In this document: positions 6,501 to 11,983 of the stretch, in pieces
Layout of the letters: every line of letters begins with the position of its first letter
Position numbering within the stretch: position 1 is the stretch's first letter
Assembly: GCA_934675045.1 (NCBI GenBank)
Contig: CAKUPI010000033.1
Location: 1-11,983, forward strand
Length of the DNA: 11,983 nucleotides
Origin: an uncultured Eubacteriales bacterium
Lineage (GTDB): Bacteria; Bacillota; Clostridia; Oscillospirales; Butyricicoccaceae
Reading direction: 5' to 3'
Notes under the pieces: generated by a model
Databases searched by the model: none
Seen by the model: only the letters and a program-made list of their open reading frames with translations
Told to the model about the DNA's origin: nothing
Program-made: the position numbers and the translations under genes

Positions 6501-9500
6501 CACCGGCATCGGCGGCAGCGCCAAGGTCGGCGGCGTCATCGGCAGCTTTGCCGTGGCCGGGCAGAAAATCACCGGCGCCTACAACGCGGGCAGCGTCTCC
6601 GGCCTCGGCGACAGCAGCCAGACCGGCGGATTGTTCGGTTATGTGGCGGACGGAAACAACGACAACATCACGGAGTGCTGGAACATGGGCGCCGTCACCG
6701 GCCTCGGAAAGTACGCGGGCGGCGTGGCCGGCTTTGTAAAGGGAGGCTTTTCCCACTACTTGGACGGCACAAAGTTCAGCCGTCTGAACCGCTGCTGGAA
6801 CCTCGGCGAAGTGACCGGCCAGGGCGCCGGCACCAAGACGGGCGGCATCACCGGCGGCAACAGCGCGGCTTACGCGTACGCGGTGGACTGCTTTAACTAC
6901 GGCCCGGTGACGGCCCTGAGCGCCGAAAATCTGGGCGCCATCAGCGGCGAAAACCCCGCGCAGAACAAAAACTGCTACTACCTGAGTTCTTCCGACGCCA
7001 AGGCCCGCACGCTGGCCTTCCTCTCCGGCGAGGAGCAGGAAGAAGCCTCGTACGCGGATGCGGACTTTGCCACAGCCGGAACCGCCGCGGACTTTGCCTC
7101 CGGCAAGATAGCCTACGGTCTGGACCATGGCGGCACGGCCAAGCGCACCACCTTCTGGGGGCAGGGCGCCCTTTACCCCGCGCTGGCCGACGGGGAGAAG
7201 TATTGGCCCGTCTACGCGCTGGAGCTGAAGGCCGACGGCCCGGAGGAGGGCTTCCAGCCCGATCAGGCCGCCGGGAATGAAGAGCCTGCCCCGGTAAACG
7301 GCGTGCAGCACAACGGTGTGAACGCACCCTTGACCCTTTATCTCACCGGCGGGACGGACATCACCGCAGAGTACACCCTGAAAAAGGACTATCTGCTTCA
7401 GGAGATCAAGGTCACGCTGGAGGACGGCTCCGCCGGCGAGCTGCGCATGGACCCGGTCACCAAAACGGTCGACCTCACCACGCCGCAGGCCATGGACGCG
7501 GTCTTGCTGGCGACCTTTGTCAAAAAGGCCAGCGGCCTTGAAAAGCGTTCCTTTACCGTGATTTTTGACGCCAACGGCGGCGTGTTCGCAAACGGTGCCG
7601 CAACGCAGGTGGAAAAGGTGCGCGGCGGCGAGCAGGTCAGCCTGCCCGAGCCGCCTCCCAACCGCACAGGCGTCCATGACATCGCCGGCGACCCCGTCAG
7701 GGAGTTTGCCTTCAGCGGCTGGTACACCGACCCCGAATGTACCCACCCCTTCAACGCCACTTCGGCCATTCTGGGGAGCATGACCCTTTACGCCGGGTGG
7801 AAGGAAGCGACCAAGCTGACCGTCACCCTTGACGCCAACGGCGGCGAGCTGGCGGCGGGGACTGCGCCCGAGACCGTCGTTCTGGAAGGCCGCAGAATGG
7901 CAAGGCCCGCAAACCCCGTCCGCGAGGGCTACGAGTTCCGCGGCTGGTGTCTGGACGCCAAGGGCGCCAGCCCCTATGACTTCGAAAAGCCGGTCACCGG
8001 CGATATGACCCTTTACGCCCATTGGGTGCAGGCGGGCAAGTGCGCGGTCACCTTCCGTGCCAACGGCGGCTACTTTACAGACGGCGGGCAGAAAACCGAA
8101 ACCCTCGTCGTAGAGGTGGAGAAGGGCCAGAGCATGACCCGGCCCGAGGCGTACCGCGTGGCGGTGAACTTTAAAAAGTACGAACTGGAGGGCTGGTATC
8201 AGGGCGAGAACGCCTGGGACTTTGCCGACCTCGTGAATGAGGACATGACCCTTGTCGCCAGGTGGACCGAAATCGACGATCTGGACGGCGAGTATTTTGA
8301 GATTCCCGACCTGGAGACCCTTGAGGCCTTCCGCGACGCCGTCAACAAGTTCAGCATCATGACCCCCGCCTATGCGGGCAAGACCGTTGTGCTCACCGCC
8401 GACATCGAGCTGCCCGCGGACTGGAAGGCCATCGGCCCCTACAACCCCGGCCGTCCCACCTACGGCGGCTTTGGGGGAACCTTTAACGGCGGCGGCCACA
8501 CCGTCACCCTTCACCCCGAGCAGAGCCAGACCTTCTTCGGCGGCATCTGCGGCGTCATCGAAAACGTAAACATCGAGTGCAAGAGCTCAAGCAGCATCAT
8601 CACCGGTGTGGCGTGGGGCATGTGCAGCGCCCGCGCCCCCAAGGGCACCACCACCTCCATCCGCAACTGCACCGTGAAGGCCGAGCTGCTCAACGCCAAC
8701 TCCGGCTTCATCTACATGTTCCGCGGCGGCCAGTTTGTCAACTGCACCCTCAAGGCCGGAAGCGTCATCTCCGGCGGTGACGGCGTCGCCGGCTTTGCCG
8801 CCGAGTGCTCCGGCATGGAAGGAAACCTCTTCCAAAACTGCGTCGTGGAAAAGGGCGTCAGGATCAGCGGCCAGGGCAACGCCCTCTCGGCCCACGGCGG
8901 TCTGGGCGGTCTCACCGCCTACGGCGGCGGCGTCATGCAAAACTGCTCGGTGAGCGCCGATCTCACCGCGTACGGCTCCAACGCCTATGTCGGCGGCCTC
9001 ATCGGCATGGGCAACTCCGTCGCCAACGCCGAGATCACCAACTGCTCCTTTACCGGCACCATCAACGTCCGCGGCGGCTATGTGGGCGGTCTGGTCGGCG
9101 GTGCGCAGGGCTACGGCATCCGCATGGAGAACTGTTACAGCGCCGCCACCATCGTCGCAACCGGCGACGCCACGGTGGGCGGCCTGGTCTCCGGCGCGTC
9201 GGCCGGCAGCGGCAAGAGCTACCTGAGAAACTCCTATTTCTACGGCGACATTCAGGTTCCCGCCGCCAGCCGCGACAAGGCGGGCGCGTTGAGCGGCCCC
9301 TTCAGCACCACGACAAACTTTGCGGAGGACTGCTATTACTGCGTCAAATCCGCCCCGGATATGTCGCCCGGCATCGAGGGCACCAACCTGACCTATCTCC
9401 CCGCCGACGACTTCCAAAGAGGCAGGGCGGCCCACCTGCTGGACACCGACAGCGGCGTCCGGGAGAACATCTGGACCCACAGCTTTGAAAAGGGGTACCC

Positions 9501-10371
9501 CGTTCTGGGCCAGCCGACCTTCTACCACCTGACCACGACGGTCGTCGGCGAGGGCGGCTCCGCCACCGTCAACGGCATGACCGACCTCTATTGGGGTGCC
9601 GGCAGCGCGGTCGCGATGGACGTCACGCTGGACCGCTACGAGAACACCAAGTACGGCCCGCAGTTCGAGTATCAGGTCACCTCCGTCACTGTCAACGGGG
9701 AGGAGGCCGGCGAGCGCTTCACCATGCCCGCCGGCGAGGCCGAGGCCGTTGTGACCATTGCGCTCGTGCAGACCGGCGACATTCCCAGGCCCGACCCTGA
9801 CCCCGATCCCAAGCCCAATCCCAAACCCGGTGAGGGCAGCGGCACCGGCACCGGCACCGGCACCGGAACCGGCAGCGGCGAGGGCGACGGCCCCGGCGCC
9901 GGAACCGGCGAAGGCCCCGGCGAAAACCCCGGCGCGGGGGAAGGCACGGGCGGCACTGACGGCGAGGGCACCGGCAAGACCGACCTCCCCGCCGGCACCG
10001 GCAGCAGCGAGACGAGCAGCAGCCCCAGGCCGTCCGCTTCCGTCGAGGCCGACGCCCAGCCCCAGACTCCCGAGGTCATCGCCCCGGCGATCAGCGAGGA
10101 AACAAAGACAGAGGCCCCCGCTAAGGAAGAGCCTAAGGAGAATCGCCCCGCCGAGGAAACGCAGGGCGGCTCCCAGCAGGGCGGCAGCGAGGAGTCCGGC
10201 AAGCCCGAGGAACCCGAGGAGAAGGACGAGAGAGAGCTGACCTTCTTTGAGGTCGTTCGCAAGACCGTCAAGGAAAATCCCCTGGTTGCCGCAGGCATCC
10301 TCGCGGCGCTGCTGGCCATTGCCGCTTACGCGGGCGTGACCCGGTACCGCAAGTTCAAAAAGGAAGGCTGA
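3571..10371 (+). CDS. Giant secreted, membrane-anchored surface protein with GLUG-type repeats, InlB-type repeats and Pro/Gly stalk
   Basis: 2266 aa from ATG 3571, favoured by GGCGG at 3559-3563. ATG 3550 overlaps the previous stop (TAATG) and would add seven residues. Signal peptide: residues 1 to ~28 (MRRCKEKLL, cut after AYA). A short Cys/His knot follows (C66, C69, H74, C81), then a helical stretch to ~155. Solenoid block 1 (about 162-495) and block 2 (about 645-1220) are built from GLUG-like units (GGVAGQTG, NSGTV, CxNxG) after a W/VTPIGTRENPFTGTF-type opening, with a beta domain between them. Three InlB/Listeria-Bacteroides-type repeats span about 1328-1566 (DANGG...GWY...MTLYAGW). Solenoid block 3 (about 1570-1980) and a divergent repeat ending VNGEEAGERFTMPAG follow. 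Residues ~2071-2223 are a Pro-Asp, Gly-Thr and Glu/Pro-rich stalk. One membrane helix (about 2236-2256) and a basic tail (RYRKFKKEG) end the protein. No LPXTG is present, so it is held by the helix rather than by sortase. It shares the B12-riboswitch operon with the ExbB/ExbD-like pair, so corrinoid capture or force-transmitting receptor roles are possible, though a plain adhesin is an alternative. Confidence 0.9.
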   Translation: MRRCKEKLLSLLLCAALLTSLVAPAYAAALPVEEQDPTAAVTAADGEGGAGASGEGGTEPEPAASCENCGAGVVHGEDETCPVDAAKAALLGVGLQTEDELAERSPEELQALRGQVQSAIEACEAAKAGASEQAAAAISALTGPYEAMLNAIAVRLATPRLEGEGTESAPYQVGSAADLRELARVVEAGGTGLCFQLSADIALDGAWTPIGTREMPFTGTFSAVKTGSDGEPAAGAYEISGLTAPLFGAVSDAGLIGVTVQGSVTGEGDVGALAAEAVNTTFTNCVSKASVSGGSNAGGLAGKVGGTSVFDGCASEGAVTAAGENANAGGLVGLAGGTVTLKGDISLTGAVTANAANAGGVAGMVTGDIISRTAALTVGDVTGGSVGGLFGKLRGGDSQPVAVSGFSLTGTGSLSGTAVGGIAGSTEKQVTLRSCYVTAAGSAIGALVGDSDGSGLTVENSFSYLTAGGEVTELPLVGRGAAVFTNSFRLAAAAGADATAKTAAEFADGTVARLLGDAYGLKLGTDKHPEYVSESHPAVYALTLRAKGFAALTADVTIAEAADGRSYTVAKGTAYANQGTVVTLAAAGLTADQVLRFDPANRVTAAPPTAGDPSAAAAYTVTVGGGDESITYEIRLRITPDTSWYAEEENELLLADEADLLGLAKLVSEGKTFAGKTLRLTADIEMASVTPVTIGSRENPFTGTFDGGRNGGAHVLSNVTAPLFGYVKDAAVRNLVIEGDIEDADAGALGAVAAEAENAAFAGCVNRASVSGKAGVGGIAGSAGGEISFRGCFNEGAVTGTGAGTGGIVGNLAANALYTVENCTNTAAVKGAAGTGGVVGQTGNSKADKPGRIENCVNSGTVEGAGNVGGVAGKTGSYLTVEACSNSGTVMASGVAGGVAGQTGTYTSLLGCSNSGELGVENGSTGGVVGTLGGNGRMQDCHNEGTITSAGSSVGGVAGQTGTMTAPVTGVYNTGDVTGIGGSAKVGGVIGSFAVAGQKITGAYNAGSVSGLGDSSQTGGLFGYVADGNNDNITECWNMGAVTGLGKYAGGVAGFVKGGFSHYLDGTKFSRLNRCWNLGEVTGQGAGTKTGGITGGNSAAYAYAVDCFNYGPVTALSAENLGAISGENPAQNKNCYYLSSSDAKARTLAFLSGEEQEEASYADADFATAGTAADFASGKIAYGLDHGGTAKRTTFWGQGALYPALADGEKYWPVYALELKADGPEEGFQPDQAAGNEEPAPVNGVQHNGVNAPLTLYLTGGTDITAEYTLKKDYLLQEIKVTLEDGSAGELRMDPVTKTVDLTTPQAMDAVLLATFVKKASGLEKRSFTVIFDANGGVFANGAATQVEKVRGGEQVSLPEPPPNRTGVHDIAGDPVREFAFSGWYTDPECTHPFNATSAILGSMTLYAGWKEATKLTVTLDANGGELAAGTAPETVVLEGRRMARPANPVREGYEFRGWCLDAKGASPYDFEKPVTGDMTLYAHWVQAGKCAVTFRANGGYFTDGGQKTETLVVEVEKGQSMTRPEAYRVAVNFKKYELEGWYQGENAWDFADLVNEDMTLVARWTEIDDLDGEYFEIPDLETLEAFRDAVNKFSIMTPAYAGKTVVLTADIELPADWKAIGPYNPGRPTYGGFGGTFNGGGHTVTLHPEQSQTFFGGICGVIENVNIECKSSSSIITGVAWGMCSARAPKGTTTSIRNCTVKAELLNANSGFIYMFRGGQFVNCTLKAGSVISGGDGVAGFAAECSGMEGNLFQNCVVEKGVRISGQGNALSAHGGLGGLTAYGGGVMQNCSVSADLTAYGSNAYVGGLIGMGNSVANAEITNCSFTGTINVRGGYVGGLVGGAQGYGIRMENCYSAATIVATGDATVGGLVSGASAGSGKSYLRNSYFYGDIQVPAASRDKAGALSGPFSTTTNFAEDCYYCVKSAPDMSPGIEGTNLTYLPADDFQRGRAAHLLDTDSGVRENIWTHSFEKGYPVLGQPTFYHLTTTVVGEGGSATVNGMTDLYWGAGSAVAMDVTLDRYENTKYGPQFEYQVTSVTVNGEEAGERFTMPAGEAEAVVTIALVQTGDIPRPDPDPDPKPNPKPGEGSGTGTGTGTGTGSGEGDGPGAGTGEGPGENPGAGEGTGGTDGEGTGKTDLPAGTGSSETSSSPRPSASVEADAQPQTPEVIAPAISEETKTEAPAKEEPKENRPAEETQGGSQQGGSEESGKPEEPEEKDERELTFFEVVRKTVKENPLVAAGILAALLAIAAYAGVTRYRKFKKEG
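6000..6900 (+). repeat. GLUG-type repeats, second solenoid block (densest part)
   Basis: Units of about 25-35 residues recur here with a Cys-Asn pair, Gly-Val and Gly-Gly-Val-Ala-Gly, for example NCVNSGTV, ACSNSGTV, GCSNSGEL, DCHNEGTI, ECWNMGAV and RCWNLGEV. At DNA level GGCGGCGTGGCCGG recurs near 6175, 6259, 6434 and 6718, and once near 4645 in block 1. The units are in frame and form part of the giant protein; they are expected to stack as a right-handed beta-solenoid. Near-identical DNA units make this stretch prone to unit gain or loss. Confidence 0.8.
7552..8265 (+). repeat. Three InlB-type (Listeria-Bacteroides) beta repeats in the giant protein
   Basis: Copies start at about 7552 (FTVIFDANGG), 7816 (LTVTLDANGG) and 8041 (CAVTFRANGG). 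Each has a central GW (SGWYTD, RGWCLD, EGWYQG) and ends in a MTLYAGW, MTLYAHW or MTLVARW motif. They are ubiquitin-like/beta-grasp spacers common in surface proteins of Firmicutes and here separate solenoid block 2 from block 3. DNA identity among the copies is modest, so they look old rather than recently copied. Confidence 0.85.
9841..9870 (+). repeat. Hexanucleotide repeat (GGCACC)n coding Gly-Thr in the stalk
   Basis: Four GGCACC units plus one GGAACC code for Gly-Thr pairs inside the low-complexity stalk. The unit is six bases, so slippage would change stalk length by two residues without breaking the frame. It is preceded by a Pro-Asp/Pro-Lys run (about 9787-9828) and followed by Gly/Glu/Pro-rich sequence. 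Confidence 0.8.
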
Positions 10372-10416
10372 GAGGCCTGAACGGGCCTCGCCTTTCACCC
10401 GAAAGGCCCGAAAGGC
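10372..10416 (+). terminator. Possible weak terminator hairpins after the giant gene
   Basis: GAGGCC (10372-10377) pairs with GGCCTC (10384-10389) right after the stop codon. GCCTTTC (10390-10396) pairs with GAAAGGC (10401-10407), with a second GAAAGGC copy at 10410-10416. There is no good T-run, so termination may be partial. If it is partial, transcripts could run into the next riboswitch leader. A further small hairpin, TGCGGA/TCCGCA, lies at 10424-10438. Confidence 0.4.
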
Positions 10417-10448
10417 GGGACTCTGCGGAGATTCCGCATTCCGGCGGC

Positions 10449-10484
10449 GCTGCGCGGAGCAGGCGAAAGTCTGCTCCGCGCAGC
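10449..10484 (+). other. Very stable perfect hairpin with GAAA tetraloop, no T-run
   Basis: GCTGCGCGGAGCAG (10449-10462) and CTGCTCCGCGCAGC (10471-10484) are perfect reverse complements over 14 bp. The inner bases add a G-U and a C-G pair closing a GAAA loop (10465-10468), so 16 pairs in total. The following sequence is AATGCCC, not a T-run, so a standard intrinsic terminator is unlikely. It may cap the 3' end of the long operon mRNA, slow polymerase, or be part of a small RNA. The rest of the gap up to 10561 shows nothing identifiable. Confidence 0.7.
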
Positions 10485-10561
10485 AATGCCCATGGACACT
10501 GTGCCGGGAAATCGCAGGCAGCCGGGCCGTCCGGCCCTTTCCGGCAAAGCGCGGAAACGTC

Positions 10562-10590
10562 TTTACATTTTCCGCAAAGCTTTATATAAT
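10562..10590 (+). promoter_or_regulatory. Sigma-A promoter for the second riboswitch unit
   Basis: TTTACA (10562-10567) and TATAAT (10585-10590) are 17 nt apart, near-perfect for a housekeeping promoter: the -10 is consensus and the -35 has one clear mismatch. Transcription should begin near 10597, a few bases before the aptamer's closing helix at 10605. Unlike the upstream promoter, no palindrome overlaps it. Confidence 0.85.
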
Positions 10591-10604
10591 AAGCATGGAT
10601 AACC

Positions 10605-10726
10605 GCATACGCAGGGCAGCATGTCCGGCGGGAGACCGCCGGAGACACAACGGGGTGGAAGGCCCCACGAGACGGTCACTGTGAAGCCCGACAGAAGGGG
10701 ATAAGTCAGATACGTCGGTGCTATGC
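10605..10726 (+). promoter_or_regulatory. Cobalamin riboswitch (short type) in front of the intrinsic-factor-like gene
   Basis: The closing helix pairs GCATACGCA (10605-10613, one bulged C) with TGCTATGC (10719-10726). Inside are CCGGCGGGAGACCGCCGG (a GC hairpin, about 10625-10642), GGGGTGGAAGGCCCC (10652-10666), GACGGTCACTGTGAAGCCC (10671-10689) and GGGGATAAGTCAGATAC (10697-10713). The CACTGTGA and AAGTCAGATAC blocks are the core of cobalamin aptamers. The compact length without the long peripheral arm points to the shorter class (class II or env-type) that often prefers less bulky cobalamins; ligand choice is inferred. After it, CCTTGGCT (10726-10733) can pair with AGCCGAAGG (10748-10756), borrowing one base of the closing helix. 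This gives a possible switch to the terminator downstream. Confidence 0.82.
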
Positions 10727-10769
10727 CTTGGCTTACGCCATCGCCGGAGCCGAAGGAGCAGGGTGCTTT

Positions 10770-10802
10770 CCGCATGGCCACAGGATGGTTGTGCGGTTTT
10801 TT
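10770..10802 (+). terminator. Intrinsic terminator controlled by the second cobalamin riboswitch
   Basis: CCGCATGGCCA (10770-10780) and TGGTTGTGCGG (10786-10796) form an 11-bp stem with three G-U pairs and loop CAGGA, followed by six Ts (10797-10802). It begins 43 nt after the aptamer's closing helix and precedes the coding region by 129 nt. The start of the next gene is therefore read only when this terminator is avoided. Confidence 0.88.
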
Positions 10803-10890
10803 GATGCTCCGGCAGGCCGTGTGCTTTGCCTGCGCGGGAAGCGGATACAGTCATAAGAAGATACAACACGGAAAATCTTGCTGAAAGAAA

Positions 10891-10908
10891 GCGGAGGAGG
10901 ACCTCCGC
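10891..10908 (+). promoter_or_regulatory. Hairpin holding a decoy Shine-Dalgarno sequence just before the real ribosome site
   Basis: GCGGAGG (10891-10897) and CCTCCGC (10902-10908) form a 7-bp stem with loop AGGA. It contains GGAGGAGG, which looks like a ribosome site but has no start codon at the right distance. The working site is GAGGAGG at 10918-10924, seven bases before ATG 10932. CCTCC of the hairpin could instead pair with that real site, so a translational switch is possible. It may also be a plain stability element. Confidence 0.4.
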
Positions 10909-10931
10909 CGGAAATCTGAGGAGGAAACGCT

Positions 10932-11983
10932 ATGAAGCAATGGAAAGAAAGAAGCCTTAGCCTGCTGCTCGTGCTGGCGCTGCTGATGAGCCTGTCGGTG
11001 ACGGCCGTGGCAGCGGTGTCGAAGGACGAGCTGGCAAACGCCATCACGGGCACGGCGCAGTATATGTACAAGACGGTCAAAAGCCCGCAGGTGGGATCCA
11101 TCGGCGGCGAGTGGGCCGTGCTCGGGCTTGCCCGCAGCGGCTATGACGTGCCGGAGCAGTATTATCAGAACTACTACGCCACCGTCGAGGAGTACGTCAA
11201 GGCCTGCAAGGGCGTGCTCCACGAGAAAAAGTACACCGAGTATTCCCGCCTCATCGTGGCGCTCAGCTCCATCGGCAAGGACGCGCGGAATGTGGCGGGC
11301 TACGACCTGACCCGCGCCCTCGGCGATTACGACAAAACCATCTGGCAGGGCATGAACGGACCCATCTGGGCGCTCATCGCTCTGGATTCCCGGAGCTACC
11401 CCATGCCGAAAAACCCGCAGGCCAAAACGCAGGCCACCCGTCAGATGTACGTTGACCGGATTTTGGAATGTCAGCTTTCGGACGGCGGCTGGAGCCTGTT
11501 CGGCGGCACCTCCTCTTCCTCCTCCGGCGACGGCAGATCCGACCCGGACATCACCGGCATGGCGCTTCAGGCACTGGCCAAGTACCAGGACCAGCCCGCG
11601 GTGAAAAAGGCGACCGAAGAGGCGCTGGCCTGCATGAGCAAAATGCAGAGCGCCGCCGGCGGCTTCTCCTCCTGGGGCAGCGCCAACTCCGAAAGCTGCG
11701 TGCAGATCATCGTGGCGCTGTGCGAGCTGGGGATTCCTCTCGACGACCCCCGCTTTGTCAAGGACGGCAAAACCCTGCTGGACAATCTGATGACCTTCTA
11801 CGTCCGGGAAACCGGCGGATTTTTGCACACGGTGGACGGAACCGGCTCCAACCAGATGGCCTCTGAGCAGGGCTTTTACGGACTGGTTGCGGCCCAGCGG
11901 CTTCAGCAGGGCAAAAACAGCCTGTACCGCATGGGCGACGCCAAGGTCATCGCCGCCGGTGCGGGCGGACAGGCAGCCGGCGC
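10932..11983 (+). CDS. Secreted alpha/alpha-barrel protein, intrinsic factor/transcobalamin-like N-terminal part (3' end outside window)
   Basis: 350 codons are visible and the frame is open at the right edge. GAGGAGG (10918-10924) supports ATG 10932. Signal peptide: MKQWKERSLSLLL..., cut near AVAA (residues ~28-31). The mature part is a helical-hairpin repeat protein of the prenyltransferase/squalene-cyclase type: GGEWAVLGLARSGYDV, GPIWALIALDS, DGGWSLFGG (184-192), DPDITGMALQALAKY (204-218), GGFSSWGSANSES (243-255) and ETGGFLHTVDG (about 293-303). Secreted members of this fold include the N-terminal barrel of eukaryotic cobalamin carriers. Many clostridial relatives end in DUF4430, the transcobalamin-like C-terminal domain; here that part would lie beyond the edge. 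No cyclase DxDD-type catalytic motif is seen, so a binding role is favoured. The gene has its own promoter, cobalamin riboswitch and terminator, which independently links it to B12. Corrinoid binding at the cell surface is the likely role but is inferred. Confidence 0.85.
   Translation, partial: MKQWKERSLSLLLVLALLMSLSVTAVAAVSKDELANAITGTAQYMYKTVKSPQVGSIGGEWAVLGLARSGYDVPEQYYQNYYATVEEYVKACKGVLHEKKYTEYSRLIVALSSIGKDARNVAGYDLTRALGDYDKTIWQGMNGPIWALIALDSRSYPMPKNPQAKTQATRQMYVDRILECQLSDGGWSLFGGTSSSSSGDGRSDPDITGMALQALAKYQDQPAVKKATEEALACMSKMQSAAGGFSSWGSANSESCVQIIVALCELGIPLDDPRFVKDGKTLLDNLMTFYVRETGGFLHTVDGTGSNQMASEQGFYGLVAAQRLQQGKNSLYRMGDAKVIAAGAGGQAAG

Noticed and set aside
6100..6760. Possible CRISPR-like array from regularly recurring GGCGGCGTGGCCGG
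   Set aside because: The copies are in frame, unevenly spaced, and code for the GGVAG step of GLUG repeats. There is no repeat-spacer structure.
3502..8514. A 1670-codon open frame on the minus strand opposite the giant gene, and another of 603 codons at 8587-10398
   Set aside because: They are mirror frames caused by high GC and repeat-driven codon bias. They lack ribosome sites and recognisable domains, are low-complexity (Ala/Gly/His-rich), and lie opposite a gene with a signal peptide and clear domains.
10200..10371. Sortase anchoring of the giant protein
   Set aside because: There is a C-terminal membrane helix and basic tail, but no LPXTG-like motif precedes it.

Overview
The window is high-GC DNA from a monoderm (Gram-positive) anaerobe, most likely a gut-type clostridium of the Oscillospiraceae kind. 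The evidence is lineage-typical gene types: SLH-anchored and NPCBM surface proteins, giant GLUG/InlB-repeat surface proteins, strong Shine-Dalgarno sites, sigma-A promoters and cobalamin riboswitches with intrinsic terminators. All genes that I accept are on the + strand.

Region 1 (1-2103) is the end of a surface-protein operon. It holds the 3' part of a gene with an NPCBM-like carbohydrate-binding domain, then a complete secreted protein with three SLH domains and a zincin-type HExxH metallopeptidase domain. A structured spacer and a perfect 12-bp intrinsic terminator close it.

Region 2 (2174-10371) is a cobalamin-controlled operon. A sigma-A-like promoter overlaps a perfect 16-bp palindrome and is followed by a long class-I-like cobalamin riboswitch and a terminator. 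Then come three tightly packed genes: an ExbB/TolQ/MotA-family proton-channel subunit, a DUF2149 protein with ExbD-like layout, and a giant (about 2,270 aa) secreted protein. The giant protein has GLUG-type beta-solenoid blocks, three InlB-type repeats, a Pro/Gly-rich stalk and one C-terminal membrane anchor. The genes overlap by 14 nt and then by 1 nt (or are separated by 20 nt, depending on the start).

Region 3 (10372-11983) has a hairpin-rich spacer, a near-consensus sigma-A promoter, a second cobalamin riboswitch of a shorter type, another intrinsic terminator, and the first 350 codons of a secreted alpha/alpha-barrel protein. That barrel resembles the prenyltransferase/squalene-cyclase repeat fold, which is also the fold of the N-terminal domain of intrinsic factor and transcobalamin.

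Taken together, two adjacent transcription units, each under its own cobalamin riboswitch, encode an ExbB/ExbD-like motor, a giant membrane-anchored surface protein and an intrinsic-factor-like secreted protein. My main hypothesis is a surface corrinoid-capture system of a monoderm, with a Ton-like proton motor working without an outer membrane. The riboswitches and family features are read from the sequence. The joint function is inference.
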